Positions 1 to 11,817 of a DNA stretch of 40,827 nucleotides are shown one piece after another. Made by a program: the position numbers and the translations under genes. Location of the stretch: NCBI GenBank assembly GCA_947471985.1, contig CANIZL010000060.1, positions 1 to 40,827 of the forward strand, read 5' to 3'. The notes under the pieces are model-generated. The model made no database searches, had not been told where the DNA came from, and was given only the letters and a program-made list of their open reading frames with translations. Position 1 is the first letter of the stretch, and every line of letters begins with the position of its first letter. Source of the DNA: Verrucomicrobiota bacterium. Lineage in GTDB: Bacteria > Verrucomicrobiota > Verrucomicrobiia > Limisphaerales > UBA9464.

Positions 1-1994
<1,994 letters not shown>

Positions 1995-2031
1995 TCCACC
2001 GACTGCCCCTTAAAACGCACCAAAACCCGCG

Positions 2032-4779
2032 TCAGCGCGTCTTTGGCAGCATCTTCTTCAAATACCGTCCGGTGTGGCTGGCGGCCACCCGGGCGACCTG
2101 CTCCGGCGTGCCTTCCGCCACGATAGCGCCCCCGCCGTCGCCGCCTTCAGGTCCCAGATCGATGACCCAGTCGGCTTCCGCGATGAGGTCCATCTGATGC
2201 TCGATCACCATCACCGTGTGGCCGGCATCCACCAAACGTTGCAGCACCTCGACCAGACGATGCACATCCTGGAAGTGCAGACCAATCGTGGGTTCCTCCA
2301 GCAGGAACAAATCCTGGCGGGCCGGTCGCCGCGAAGTTCGTCCCTCGGCTTTGGCCCGGGTGGCCGCCAGCGCGGTCAGATCGGCATTCTCCGCCGCCAC
2401 CGCCGCCGCCTTGAGCCCGCCCAGCAGATGGGTCACCAACTTGATGCGCTGGGCTTCCCCGCCACTCAAGGTGGGTGACGTCTGCCCCAGCGTCAGATAG
2501 TCCAGACCGGTGTCGCGCAGGGCTTCCAGTGGCCGGCGGAGTCGGTTGTGGGTGGCAAAGAATTCCAGTGCCTCCGCCACACTCATGCGCAGGACTTCTG
2601 CGATGGACCGTCCGTTCCACAACACATCCAGTGTCGCCGGATTGAACCGTCCACCGTTGCACAGATCGCACTTCACGTGCGCCGTCGGCAGAAAATTCAT
2701 CTCCAACTTTACGGCTCCGGCGCCCTCGCATTTCGGACAGCGGCCCTGCGTGGAATTGAAGCTGAAACGGCTCGCGGAATAACCGCGCAATTTCGCCTCG
2801 GTCGTGCTGGCGAAGAGTTGACGGATATCGTCAAAAAAACCGACATAGGTCGCTGGCGTGGAGCGCGGCGTACGGCCGATGGGCGTCTGGTCCACCTCGT
2901 GCACCGCCGTCAGGCCCTGCCAGCCGGCCAATTTCCCCCCGAGAATGTCCCGGGATTTCTGACCGGCGAGGGCGGTCGTCACCGTGGGAAAAAGGCAATC
3001 CTTGATGAGGGTGCTCTTCCCTGAGCCGCTCACGCCGGTGACCACCACGAAGCGTCCCAGCGGCACCCGCAGAGTGACGTCGCGCAGATTGTTGCGGGCC
3101 ACGTCCGACAGCGTGAGCCATCCGCTGTCCCCGCCCCCGCGTTTCGCCGGTTCCTTGACCGGACGACGTTCCCCGCGGGTGGGCCACTTCTTCGTCGCCA
3201 ATTCCCGCAAGCCCCGTCCCGTGAGCGACGCCGGATGCGCCATCAATTCCGCGAGCGTGCCCGCCGCCACAATTTCCCCGCCGCGCACCCCGGCCTCGGG
3301 TCCCAAATCCACAATGTGATCGGCCCGGCGCATTGTTTCCTCGTCATGCTCCACGATCAGCAGCGAATTCCCCCGGTCTTTCAACCGCTTCAAGGCATCC
3401 AGCAACCGTTCGTTATCCCGATTGTGCAGGCCGATGGTGGGTTCATCGAGCACGTACAAAACCCCGCTCAAATTGGAACCCAACTGCGCCGCGAGTCGGA
3501 TCCGTTGGGCCTCGCCACCACTCAGGGTGGTGAGGCCGCGTCCCATCTGCAGATAACCCAGCCCCACTATACCCAGGAACCGCAGTCGCTCCTGGATCTC
3601 GGGAAGAATGTCGCGCGCAATTTCCGCGGAGCGGCCCGCGAGTCGGGCGCCGGCAAACACCTGTTCGACCGCCTCCACCGAAAGCCGGGCCAGTTCATCC
3701 AAGGTCGGCTCGCTCCCCCGCCCCAGCGGCAGACGCACGGCCCGGGCTTCCGGTCGCAAGCGGGCGCCATGACACGAAGGACATTCCTCCCGTTCGCTCG
3801 CCCAGCGCCACCAACTTTCCTCCACCGCATCCGCATTCGCACCGCGTTCCACTTCGGGCAGATGGAACAACTCGCCGAAGCCCCGGCATTGCGGACACCA
3901 GCCCTGACTGGAGTTGTAGGAAAAGTTCTTCGGATCCAGCGCCGCAAAGGAACGGGAACACTGGGGACAGGCGCGCTCCGTGGAATGCACCGTGGATTTT
4001 CCGTCCGCATCCACCGCGAACAGCACTCCCTTGCCGAGCTCGAGGGCGTTATCCACCAGCGCCGCCTGATCGGCCATCCGACCCCGCGCACCGCCGCCAA
4101 AGGCGCCCACGACGACTTCCACGTCGTGCTCCTGAAACCGGTCCAGACGAAACGGCGCGGTGGCGTCGTGAAACTTGCCATCGGCCCGCAATTCCGCGTA
4201 CCCACGTTCCGCGGCCCAGGTGGCAATCTCCGAATGAAAACCCTTTCGATTCCGGATCATCGGCGCCAGCAACCGCAACACCCCCCGCTGCTTGGCTTCC
4301 CGTTCCAGGGACCGGCGAACCTCGTCCCGCGACTGCGGCTGCACCGGCACATCGCAATCGGGGCAATATTGCACCCCGAGCCGCGCATACAGCAGGCGGA
4401 CGAAATGATAAATCTCCGTGACCGTGGCCACCGTGCTCTTGCCCCCGCCTCGCGACGTGGATTGCTCGATGCTGACCGTCGGCGGCAGGCCGCTGATCGA
4501 ATCGACATCGGGCCGCGGCAGCTGCTCCACGAACTGCCGCGCGTAGGCGCTCATCGCCTCCAGAAAACGGCGCTGTCCCTCGGCGAAGACCACGTCAAAG
4601 GCCAGCGTGCTTTTGCCACTGCCGCTCACGCCCGTCACCACCACCATTTTTCCGTGCGGCAGATCGAGCGAGAGGTTCTTGAGATTGTGCTCGCGCGCCC
4701 CGCGGATCGATATCGACCGCGGTTGGGCTTCCGGAACCACCGGTGCCGCCGGCTTCACCTCGACTGATCCCAATGTCAT
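2032..4779 (-). CDS. uvrA: Excinuclease ABC subunit A, variant with shortened insertion domain
   Basis: The damage-recognition ATPase of nucleotide excision repair, which loads UvrB onto lesions. Both ABC modules are complete: Walker [10 protein letters not shown] at residues 50-58 (K56) and again with K588, two LSGGEAQRI signatures, and Walker B regions DEPTIGLH and EEPTIGLH. The UvrB-binding region (after CPDC) and the second zinc module (CPQC...CPQC, about 268-296) are present, as is the C-terminal zinc finger CPKC...CDLC. Odd points: only about 36 residues separate C296 from the CPSCHGARL motif, where E. coli UvrA has an insertion domain of over 100. About 30 Ala/Arg-rich residues are inserted between the second signature and Walker B. 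The ATG at 4779 leads straight into the conserved [10 protein letters not shown] segment. It could be a paralogue beside a standard uvrA elsewhere. Confidence 0.93.
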   Translation of the reverse strand: MTLGSVEVKPAAPVVPEAQPRSISIRGAREHNLKNLSLDLPHGKMVVVTGVSGSGKSTLAFDVVFAEGQRRFLEAMSAYARQFVEQLPRPDVDSISGLPPTVSIEQSTSRGGGKSTVATVTEIYHFVRLLYARLGVQYCPDCDVPVQPQSRDEVRRSLEREAKQRGVLRLLAPMIRNRKGFHSEIATWAAERGYAELRADGKFHDATAPFRLDRFQEHDVEVVVGAFGGGARGRMADQAALVDNALELGKGVLFAVDADGKSTVHSTERACPQCSRSFAALDPKNFSYNSSQGWCPQCRGFGELFHLPEVERGANADAVEESWWRWASEREECPSCHGARLRPEARAVRLPLGRGSEPTLDELARLSVEAVEQVFAGARLAGRSAEIARDILPEIQERLRFLGIVGLGYLQMGRGLTTLSGGEAQRIRLAAQLGSNLSGVLYVLDEPTIGLHNRDNERLLDALKRLKDRGNSLLIVEHDEETMRRADHIVDLGPEAGVRGGEIVAAGTLAELMAHPASLTGRGLRELATKKWPTRGERRPVKEPAKRGGGDSGWLTLSDVARNNLRDVTLRVPLGRFVVVTGVSGSGKSTLIKDCLFPTVTTALAGQKSRDILGGKLAGWQGLTAVHEVDQTPIGRTPRSTPATYVGFFDDIRQLFASTTEAKLRGYSASRFSFNSTQGRCPKCEGAGAVKLEMNFLPTAHVKCDLCNGGRFNPATLDVLWNGRSIAEVLRMSVAEALEFFATHNRLRRPLEALRDTGLDYLTLGQTSPTLSGGEAQRIKLVTHLLGGLKAAAVAAENADLTALAATRAKAEGRTSRRPARQDLFLLEEPTIGLHFQDVHRLVEVLQRLVDAGHTVMVIEHQMDLIAEADWVIDLGPEGGDGGGAIVAEGTPEQVARVAASHTGRYLKKMLPKTR

Positions 4780-4836
4780 TGCGATCGCCAGCGTGACGCA
4801 CGGAGCGGCGCCTGGATAGTTTGAACCGGGGTCAAA

Positions 4837-6420
4837 TCAGGCCGGGCGGCGACGCCACGCGGCGACGAACATGCCATTGCCACCGGTCGTCTGGGGCCAC
4901 AGGAACAACTGCGTGGTGGCCGGCGCCGCGGGGGCGAAGGGATTGACCAGCGGCAGCGGCTCGAATTCGGGATGAGCCGCCCCAAAAGCATCCGCGATGG
5001 CCGTGGTCTCACTGCGGGTCAGGGTGCAAACCGAATACACCAGCTTGCCACCCGGCTTCACGGCCGTGGCCGCCGTGCGGAGCAATTGGGTCTGGATCGT
5101 CGCCAGCTCGGCGATGTCCTGGGGAGTCGTGCTCCAACGCGCGTGCGGATTGCGGCCCCACGTCCCGATGCCCGCACAGGGCGCATCCACCAGCACGCCA
5201 TCAAACCGCGTCTTGGTCGGCGGCCGGGTCGGATCCCCCCACAAAACCGTCCGCTGATTGAAACACTGGGCCCGCGCGGCCCGCACGCGGAGCTTTTGCA
5301 GGCGCCATTCCGCGCGATCGCTCGCCCAGACGAGCCCTTTACCCTGCATCAAGGCCCCCAGATGGAGGGTCTTGCCCCCTTCCCCGGCGCAGGCATCCCA
5401 CCAAGTCTCGCCCGGCTGCGGCGCCGCCAAAACGCTGACCGCCTGGGAACTCAAGTCCTGAATTTCAAAAGCGCCCGCATGGAAAAAGTCCGTGGAAAAC
5501 AGATCCACACTCGCTCCGTAGCGCAGCGAATCCGGTAACGGCCCCGGCGCGCAGTCCCGCAGTCCGGTCGCTACCACTTCCGTCTGTCCCGGCCGGCAAC
5601 GCAGCCACAAGGTCGGTTCCCTCTGCCAGGCCCGGGCGAGTTCCGGCGTGAGCTCCAATTCGCGCGACAGCCATTCCGGTCCGACGCGTCCCACCAGATC
5701 CGCGTCCGGAAACGCCTCCGGCTTGTAGGCAAACCGCTCCGCCAATCGGACGGCGGTCAACACGTCTTCCACGATGGCCGGAATCGGGGCCGCCGTCCGC
5801 GGATTCAGCCAACCACGCCACCGATAATAGCTAAAAACGGCCCGTGACAGCCACGCGGCATTGTCGGGCGCGAGCGCCACGGCCCGGCGCAACTCATCCT
5901 TGAGGAGGCGATCGGCCGGATGCTGCCGGTCGGCGCGGGAAATGATGCGGGCGGCAATTTCGGAAGGTGCCACCGGCTTGGGCGGCGCCATCTGTTTATC
6001 CCGCAATTCCTTGCTGAACCAGCGTCCCGCCGAACGCTCCGGCTCTTCCGCCTCGACGTCCGGCGGCACCTCGCGCGAACGGGGATTGCGGGAGTCGTCA
6101 GGACGAGAGCCATACGGCGGCCGCTCGGGCCGATATCCCCCCGGACGGGCGGGTGCCGCCGCCGCTCCCGGGCGGCGCACCCCGGGCGGCAAGGGCCGAG
6201 GTGTGGGACCCACCGGCCGGGCCGGCCCACGATTAAAGGCATCCGGCCGGTCCTGCCAAACCCGCGGCGTCCGCGGGCGGGGCGGAGTCGAAGAACGTGG
6301 CGGTCCCGGCGGACGGGTGGAATCTGAACCGGTGGAATCTGAACCAATTGGGCGTTTCACAATATGCGGGGTGCCGGGGGAGCCAGCCACGACGCAGGCG
6401 GCCTGGCCGCCGAACGTCAT
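4837..6420 (-). CDS. RsmB/NOP2-family rRNA (cytosine-C5) methyltransferase with Pro/Arg-rich N-terminus
   Basis: A SAM-dependent m5C methyltransferase acting on RNA, probably 16S rRNA. The C-terminal Rossmann domain has the SAM motif DACAGEGGKT and both family cysteines: C415 in DAPCAGIGTW and C465 in VYSVCTLT (numbered from 6420). Before it lies an NusB-like or N1-type helical segment. The first 140 or so residues are low complexity, rich in Pro, Arg and Gly, as in RNA-binding tails. Part of that head (SDST-GSDST) comes from an exact 15-bp tandem duplication at 6316-6345. The start is uncertain: the ATG at 6420 is chosen, but GTG at 6360 and TTG at 6456 are in frame and none has a Shine-Dalgarno sequence. 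No other gene explains the head region. The specific rRNA position is unknown. Confidence 0.85.
   Translation of the reverse strand: MTFGGQAACVVAGSPGTPHIVKRPIGSDSTGSDSTRPPGPPRSSTPPRPRTPRVWQDRPDAFNRGPARPVGPTPRPLPPGVRRPGAAAAPARPGGYRPERPPYGSRPDDSRNPRSREVPPDVEAEEPERSAGRWFSKELRDKQMAPPKPVAPSEIAARIISRADRQHPADRLLKDELRRAVALAPDNAAWLSRAVFSYYRWRGWLNPRTAAPIPAIVEDVLTAVRLAERFAYKPEAFPDADLVGRVGPEWLSRELELTPELARAWQREPTLWLRCRPGQTEVVATGLRDCAPGPLPDSLRYGASVDLFSTDFFHAGAFEIQDLSSQAVSVLAAPQPGETWWDACAGEGGKTLHLGALMQGKGLVWASDRAEWRLQKLRVRAARAQCFNQRTVLWGDPTRPPTKTRFDGVLVDAPCAGIGTWGRNPHARWSTTPQDIAELATIQTQLLRTAATAVKPGGKLVYSVCTLTRSETTAIADAFGAAHPEFEPLPLVNPFAPAAPATTQLFLWPQTTGGNGMFVAAWRRRPA
6316..6345. repeat. Exact 15-bp tandem duplication inside the methyltransferase head
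   Basis: The unit GGTGGAATCTGAACC occurs twice back to back (6316-6330 and 6331-6345). The length is a multiple of three, so the duplication keeps the minus-strand reading frame and adds five residues to the low-complexity head. Confidence 0.9.
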
Positions 6421-6684
6421 GCGGGCACCGGTAGACCATGAACGACCCACCGCCAACCGGAGTCATCGACAGAAAGACCGACGCAACCCGCCTCCCAATC
6501 CCGACCCCTGCACATCCGACTTGGCGCGAATTCTTAGTGACCCCAACCGATACATCCCGGCCAGCCGACTTGACAGCATCAACCCGAAACCGAATAGATG
6601 CGGGTACGTTGAACCTGCTATCCGCCTCATGCCAGCCCGCAATAACGCGCTTCCGCCGCGTTGCCACCGGCTTTGTGGTCTGAC

Positions 6685-7836
6685 ATGAACTGGCACCCGC
6701 TCAGTTCCTGGGGCGACCCCACGTTGGCTGTGGGATGTTTTTGCCTGATCACCCTGTCGCTGCTCGCCCAACCCAAAGCCGCCGGCGGCCGGGCATGGTA
6801 CGCGCTGGCTTCAGCCCTTCTCGGACTGTTGGTCGGAGCCTGCTGGATTCATCTGGGATTCTTGAGGCTGGGCTACTGGCCCAAGACCGAAAACCGTGGC
6901 TATACAGCGCATACCATCGAGCAGGTCCGGGAGGAAAAGGGGCGTTTCGCCACCAACATTCTGATTCTTGAAGGCGGCAGCTATGCCGCCCGGGCCATCG
7001 ACGCCGAAGCACTTGAAACGCAGCTGGAGAAGCGCGGCTACTCCGTCCGGGTGCTGCCCTTCTGCCGCCCCGGGGCACCGCAGCTTGAACGGGTGGCGGA
7101 ACTTCAACACTTTGTCCGGCAGGCCGGCCCGGCGGTTCTCGCGGAATTGAACCAAAGAAACCTGCTGCTCCTCTCCGAGATCCATGCCGGATATAACCTG
7201 AACCCCGTCTCCCAACTCAGTTCCAACCTCTTCAGTTCACGAACCCTGGGATACCTGCAACCCGACCTCACCCGGCAGGCAATTCAGGGACTCTGGCTTT
7301 CCCATCTCTACGACGGAACCAAAGCGCCCACCGCGGGCGTCTGTTACGACGTCCTCTCACATGGTCTGCTGAATGCCTTTAATGTCGGGGCCCTGCTGCG
7401 CTATGAGCACTGGACCGAAACCAAAACCCTTTCGCCTCGATTCGGGCTGGACCAGAACAAAAAGAAACCCGTCATCAGCAAGTTTCCCATCACCAATATC
7501 CTGAACGAATTCACGAGAGCCGCCACCAATCAGCCCTTGGATTTGCGGTGGCTGCAGCTGGTCGATGCAGATCTCACGGCCACCGGTTTAAAGTACCGCC
7601 GGGTGTATTTTTCCACCCCCTCCCACTCCCGGGACAACCTTCAACACATTGCCCGGTTCGAAGCAACCTTCACTCAAACGACGTCAATTTCACTCGCCGG
7701 GGAAACGAATCTTCTAATGCGTCTTTCGCCCCCGGAAATGTGGTATGACGACAACCATCTCAACAAATTCGGGGCCGAGGTGTACACCGAGTGGTTGGGC
7801 AACCAAATCGTTGCCGAAGGCCTGCTGATCCACTGA
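6685..7836 (+). CDS. SGNH-hydrolase-like membrane protein paired with an MBOAT acyltransferase
   Basis: Likely partner of the next gene in O-acylation of a cell-surface glycan. An N-terminal hydrophobic stretch of two helices (about residues 10-55) anchors it; the rest is probably extracytoplasmic. A GGS at 97-99 could supply the nucleophile serine, and D355-D-N-H358 near the C-terminus matches the Asp-x-x-His dyad of SGNH/GDSL esterases and of DltD/AlgX-type acyltransferases (DDNHLNKFG context). The frame opens at TTG 6661, but the ATG at 6685 directly precedes the membrane segment and is preferred. It lies 43 bases before the MBOAT gene on the same strand. The call rests on motif and context, so the acyl group and glycan are unknown. 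Confidence 0.75.
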   Translation: MNWHPLSSWGDPTLAVGCFCLITLSLLAQPKAAGGRAWYALASALLGLLVGACWIHLGFLRLGYWPKTENRGYTAHTIEQVREEKGRFATNILILEGGSYAARAIDAEALETQLEKRGYSVRVLPFCRPGAPQLERVAELQHFVRQAGPAVLAELNQRNLLLLSEIHAGYNLNPVSQLSSNLFSSRTLGYLQPDLTRQAIQGLWLSHLYDGTKAPTAGVCYDVLSHGLLNAFNVGALLRYEHWTETKTLSPRFGLDQNKKKPVISKFPITNILNEFTRAATNQPLDLRWLQLVDADLTATGLKYRRVYFSTPSHSRDNLQHIARFEATFTQTTSISLAGETNLLMRLSPPEMWYDDNHLNKFGAEVYTEWLGNQIVAEGLLIH

Positions 7837-7879
7837 CCCGGAGGGATTTCACCTCAGCCCGTCCCTATCTCCCCGCCGC

Positions 7880-9307
7880 ATGCTGTTCACGACCATACCG
7901 TTTGTTCTCTTTTTCCTCGCGGTATACCCGGTCTACCTTGCGTTTCCCGGACGTCCCTTTCGTCACGCGCTGTTGCTGGTCTCCAGTTCGTTCTTCTACG
8001 CTTGGTGGAATCCCCGTTATCTCGCGTTGATGTGGGGTGTCATCCTGGTCGCGTACGGGGCCGGACTCGCCCTGGAACGTCGCCCCGGTCAGCGCAAGTT
8101 CACCGTGGCGGGGAGCGTGACCCTGCTGCTGAGTCTGATCGCGATCTTCAAGTATGCGGAATTCTTCCGCCACTCGCTCGTTGCGGTCGGCGCCCTTTTC
8201 GGTGGCGAAATCAAACTATCACCGATCCAGATCCTGCTGCCGGTGGGCATCAGCTTCTATGCCTTCCACGGCATCAGCTATGTCGTGGATGTCTACCGCG
8301 GGGTCATTCCGGCCCAACGCAATCCCACCATTGTCGCCCTCTACATTTCGTATTTCCCCCAACTGGTGGCCGGCCCCATTGTGCGTGCCGGCGACTTCAT
8401 TCCGCAGTTGAACAGTGAGATCACTGTCAATGCCGACGACGTCCGCGAGGGATTGCGCAATTTCATCATCGGCATGATCTACAAACTGACGTTTGCGGAT
8501 CAACTGGCCCTGTGGGTGGACCCCGTGCTGTCCAATATCAAGGTCTACGACAACGCCTCGGTGACCGCCGCGGTGCTGGGCTTCTACGGCCAGATCTATT
8601 TTGACTTCGCCGGATATTCGCTAATGGCGATCGGACTGGCCCGGGCCATGGGCTATCGATTTCCGGCTAATTTCGACTATCCCTACCTGGCGACGTCGAT
8701 CACGGATTTCTGGCGCCGCTGGCACATTTCCCTTTCCACTTGGTTGCGCAATTATCTCTATATCCCCCTGGGTGGAAATCGCTGTGCCCGGTGGAAACAA
8801 TACCGCAACTTGATCCTCACCATGCTGCTCGGAGGCTTGTGGCATGGGGCCAGCTGGAATTTTGTCCTCTGGGGCGGATTGCAAGGCGTGGCCCTGGCGG
8901 CGCACCGACTCTTCCGCGGCAAGAATGCCGACACCTCCAATCTTGCTCCAAATTTCTTCACCTCCCTGCCCTCCTGGGTGCTAACCCAGGCATTCGTCGC
9001 CCTGGCTTGGGTCCCCTTCCGCTTGCCGGAATTCCCGGAAACCCTGCAGGTCTACTCGGCCATTGCCCGGCTGCGTGATGACCAGAATCTCAAGCATGCC
9101 GGCATCAGCTACTGGACCCTCTGCCTGCCATTGATCATCGATGGCCTTTTAGGTATCGGTAGGAATCGCCCAGTCTGGAGCCCGTGGCTTCGCCTGCGCA
9201 ACCACCTCCCTTATTTCGTTGAACCGTTTCTTATTGGACTGCTCTTCGCACTCGCGATGACGACCCTCTCCATGAGCGTCAAATCGTTCATTTACTTCCA
9301 ATTCTGA
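7880..9307 (+). CDS. MBOAT-family O-acyltransferase (AlgI/DltB-like)
   Basis: A polytopic inner-membrane protein that moves acyl groups, usually acetyl, across the membrane to an extracytoplasmic partner for polysaccharide O-acylation. It opens with the AlgI-like run LFTTIPFVLFF, has the YFPQLVAGPIVR segment and the WRRWHISLSTW block, and carries the presumed catalytic histidine H322 in LWHGASWNF. About ten hydrophobic segments are visible. Its 475 residues match AlgI-type proteins. The SGNH-like gene upstream is the expected partner. No alginate biosynthesis genes are present here, so another glycan is likely. Confidence 0.93.
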   Translation: MLFTTIPFVLFFLAVYPVYLAFPGRPFRHALLLVSSSFFYAWWNPRYLALMWGVILVAYGAGLALERRPGQRKFTVAGSVTLLLSLIAIFKYAEFFRHSLVAVGALFGGEIKLSPIQILLPVGISFYAFHGISYVVDVYRGVIPAQRNPTIVALYISYFPQLVAGPIVRAGDFIPQLNSEITVNADDVREGLRNFIIGMIYKLTFADQLALWVDPVLSNIKVYDNASVTAAVLGFYGQIYFDFAGYSLMAIGLARAMGYRFPANFDYPYLATSITDFWRRWHISLSTWLRNYLYIPLGGNRCARWKQYRNLILTMLLGGLWHGASWNFVLWGGLQGVALAAHRLFRGKNADTSNLAPNFFTSLPSWVLTQAFVALAWVPFRLPEFPETLQVYSAIARLRDDQNLKHAGISYWTLCLPLIIDGLLGIGRNRPVWSPWLRLRNHLPYFVEPFLIGLLFALAMTTLSMSVKSFIYFQF

Positions 9308-9669
9308 GCACCGGCCGCGGCGTCCCGGCGTCCGTCAGGTCTCCACCCATTCCCGCAAAGATCGGCCCGTTCGGCCGGCTTTCGCGAGGGCGGGCGGGTT
9401 AATATCCGCTCTTTGGAACCGACGCTTCGCTACCCAAAACCTTGGAAAGTCCGCAGGTCATTCCACCTGCGAAGGGCCGGTCCGTACCGCTTTAGTGGGC
9501 GATGTGATTTTTGGATGGTTTGCTTCCCTGATAGCGGCCGCGCCACCCTGGCCCCGGGGAATTCAATATTCCCGCTCTGGCCTGCCGGAACGCCCGGTGC
9601 GTGGGCTTTTCCCACTTGCTGCACAACGCCCGGAATGACTAGCATCCTCGCATCCTTGGAGACGCGCCT
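9308..9669. other. Intergenic region between the acylation pair and the nfeD-flotillin operon
   Basis: No convincing gene in 362 bases. A 7-bp hairpin (CGCAGGT/ACCTGCG, 6-base loop) sits at 9452-9471. There is no T-tract after it, so it is not a clear terminator. The region should hold the promoter for the downstream nfeD-like gene, but no good -35/-10 pair stands out. Confidence 0.6.
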
Positions 9670-10254
9670 ATGGACTTATTCCTGATCTACTTGGTCTGTT
9701 TTGGGACCGGCCTTTGTTTCACCCTCATCAGCGCCTTCACCGCCCATGTTTTTGGGGGACACGAGGCTCACGTGGATCTTGGCCACGCCGATCCCGCCGG
9801 CGCGCACGGTCACGCCGAGGGCGGTTTGGGCACCAGCGACATGCCGGGCTTCGCCGCGCTGAGTCCCACCACCATCGCGGCTTTCATTACCGCGTTCGGC
9901 GGCTTCGGCATGATCTTTGCCAAAATCGAAATTCTGAGTCCCCCGTGGATCAGCCTTTCCCTCGCGACCTTGAGCGGTTTTGTCATCGCCGCAGCGATTC
10001 TGTTTCTTTTCCGGGCGATCTTCCGTCGAACGCAGTGCTCCAGTGAGGGCCGGGTGGCCGCGCTGGTGAACGGGCCGGCGACATTGATCACCCCCATTCC
10101 GGAAAATGGCGTGGGTGAAATCGCCTACGTCCAGGCGGGCACCCGCTATACCGCCCCCGCACGATCGGAAGGCGGGACCGCGATCAGCAATGGTCAGACC
10201 GTCCGGATTTCCCGCATCGTCGGAACCCAATTCTACGTCCGTTCCGTCGATTGA
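9670..10254 (+). CDS. NfeD-like membrane protein (flotillin partner)
   Basis: Small membrane protein with three predicted transmembrane segments (about residues 3-25, 62-85 and 92-116) and a C-terminal OB-fold-like domain (about 120-194, starting SSEGRVAALVNGPA). This matches the NfeD1b/YuaF/YqiJ type encoded next to flotillins. A His/Gly-rich loop (HEAHVDLGHADPAGAHGHAE) lies between the first two helices. It lies 33 bases upstream of the flotillin gene and is almost certainly co-transcribed. In Bacillus, YuaF works with FloT in membrane microdomain organisation; the same role here is inferred. Confidence 0.85.
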   Translation: MDLFLIYLVCFGTGLCFTLISAFTAHVFGGHEAHVDLGHADPAGAHGHAEGGLGTSDMPGFAALSPTTIAAFITAFGGFGMIFAKIEILSPPWISLSLATLSGFVIAAAILFLFRAIFRRTQCSSEGRVAALVNGPATLITPIPENGVGEIAYVQAGTRYTAPARSEGGTAISNGQTVRISRIVGTQFYVRSVD

Positions 10255-10287
10255 TTTTCCGCTGTTAGATTCCTCAACCCAAAAACC

Positions 10288-11817
10288 ATGACTCCTGCAT
10301 TCGTTATTGCCCAGTTTGCACTGCCCCCCGGGTATGGCCTCGCCGCCGTCGCCATCGTCGGCATCCTCATCGTCATCTTCGCCTTCGGGCTCGTCTGGGC
10401 CAGCCGGTACACCAAGGTCGGCCCCAATGAGGTCCTCATCGTTTCCGGCCGGCAGTATCGCCAGGCCGATCCGGACGGCACCGTCCGCAACCGCGGATTT
10501 CGCATCGTCAAAGGCGGTGGCACCTTCGTCTATCCGGTGATCGAAAAGGTCGACATCCTGTCACTGGAACTACTCACCATCGATGTCCAGACGCCCGAGG
10601 TTTACACCAGCAAGGGCGTTCCCGTGAAAGTCGACGGTGTCGCCCAAATCAAGGTGAAGGGTGATGATGTCTCCATCGCCACGGCGGCGGAACAATTCCT
10701 GAGCAAGGACACCGCCGCGATCATGAATATCGCCATGCAAACCATGGAAGGTCATCTGCGGGCGATCCTGGGTACGATGACCGTCGAGGAGATCTATCAG
10801 AACCGGGATGCCTTCGCTCAGAAGGTGCAGGAAGTGGCAGCGGGTGACATGGCCAACATGGGCCTGGGCATCGTCAGCTTCACCATCCGCGACATCCGGG
10901 ACACGCAAGGCTATCTGGACGCCCTCGGCAAACCCCGCATCGCCCAGGTCAAGCGCGACGCGCAGATCGCCCAGGCGGAGGCGGATCGGGATGCGATGAT
11001 CAAATCCTCCCAAGCCACGCAGGCGGGCCAGGAAGCCAAGTTTCTCGCGGATACCAAGATCGCCGAGGCGCAGCGCGACTACCAATCCAACGTCGCGCAA
11101 TACGAGGCGGCCGTGAATCAGAAGAAAGCCGAGGCCGACCTCGCCTATGACCTGCAGAAATTCAAGACCGGCCAGTTGGTCAAAGCTGAGGAAGTGCAGG
11201 TGCAGATCATCGAGAAGCAGAAGCTGATCGAACTGCAGCAGCAGGAAATCCTGCGCAAACAGCGCGAACTCGAGGCGATGGTCCAAAAGCCCGCCGACGC
11301 CGAACGGTACCGAGTTGAGACCTTGTCCAACGCCCGCAAGTTCCAACTGGAAGCGGAGGCATCCGGCGCCGCGGCCGCCACCAAGGCAACCGGCTACGCC
11401 CAGGCGGACGTCAACAAGGCCACCGGCCTCGCGGAAGCCGAGGCGAACAAGGCCAAGGGCCTCGCCCAAGCCGACATCATCGAGGCCCAGGGCCGGGCGA
11501 CTGCCGAGGCCACGCGCCTGAAGGCCGAGGCCTTCCAGCAATACAACGAGGCCGCCGTCATCGAACTGCTGGTCAAAGTGCTGCCCGAAATCGCCGGTCG
11601 GATCAGCGAGCCCCTGGCCAAGATGGACAAGATGGTGATCATCAACTCCGGCAATGGACCCGGTGGTGGGGCCAGCAAGTTGACCGGCGACGTCGCCCAG
11701 ATCATGGCCCAACTACCGCCCATCCTGGAGAGCCTGACGGGCGTGAAATTCGAAAAACTCCTCCAACAGATTCCCGCCTTGAAGCAAGCGATGTCGAAGG
11801 AGGAGCCCTCTGCGTAA
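10288..11817 (+). CDS. floT: Flotillin-family SPFH protein
   Basis: A membrane-scaffold protein of flotillin-type microdomains. It has one N-terminal membrane segment (about residues 12-37), an SPFH/PHB domain (about 40-200, with VGPNEVLIVSG and the repeated VDGVAQIKVKGDD region), then a long Ala/Glu/Lys/Gln-rich coiled coil (about 220-430) with the EAEA-type repeats typical of flotillins, and a hydrophobic-rich C-terminus. The length of 509 fits FloT/YqiK proteins. It follows the nfeD-like gene, and its stop codon overlaps the start of the next gene by 8 bases. Confidence 0.95.
   Translation: MTPAFVIAQFALPPGYGLAAVAIVGILIVIFAFGLVWASRYTKVGPNEVLIVSGRQYRQADPDGTVRNRGFRIVKGGGTFVYPVIEKVDILSLELLTIDVQTPEVYTSKGVPVKVDGVAQIKVKGDDVSIATAAEQFLSKDTAAIMNIAMQTMEGHLRAILGTMTVEEIYQNRDAFAQKVQEVAAGDMANMGLGIVSFTIRDIRDTQGYLDALGKPRIAQVKRDAQIAQAEADRDAMIKSSQATQAGQEAKFLADTKIAEAQRDYQSNVAQYEAAVNQKKAEADLAYDLQKFKTGQLVKAEEVQVQIIEKQKLIELQQQEILRKQRELEAMVQKPADAERYRVETLSNARKFQLEAEASGAAAATKATGYAQADVNKATGLAEAEANKAKGLAQADIIEAQGRATAEATRLKAEAFQQYNEAAVIELLVKVLPEIAGRISEPLAKMDKMVIINSGNGPGGGASKLTGDVAQIMAQLPPILESLTGVKFEKLLQQIPALKQAMSKEEPSA
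11797..11803 (+). promoter_or_regulatory. Strong Shine-Dalgarno sequence for the CTG-started gene
   Basis: AAGGAGG lies inside the 3' end of the flotillin gene, six bases before the CTG at 11810. Most starts in this window lack a recognisable Shine-Dalgarno sequence, so this one is notable and fixes the unusual start. Confidence 0.7.

Noticed and set aside
3235-4767. 510-codon plus-strand frame opposite uvrA
   Set aside because: Shadow of uvrA; its composition follows the opposite-strand codon pattern.
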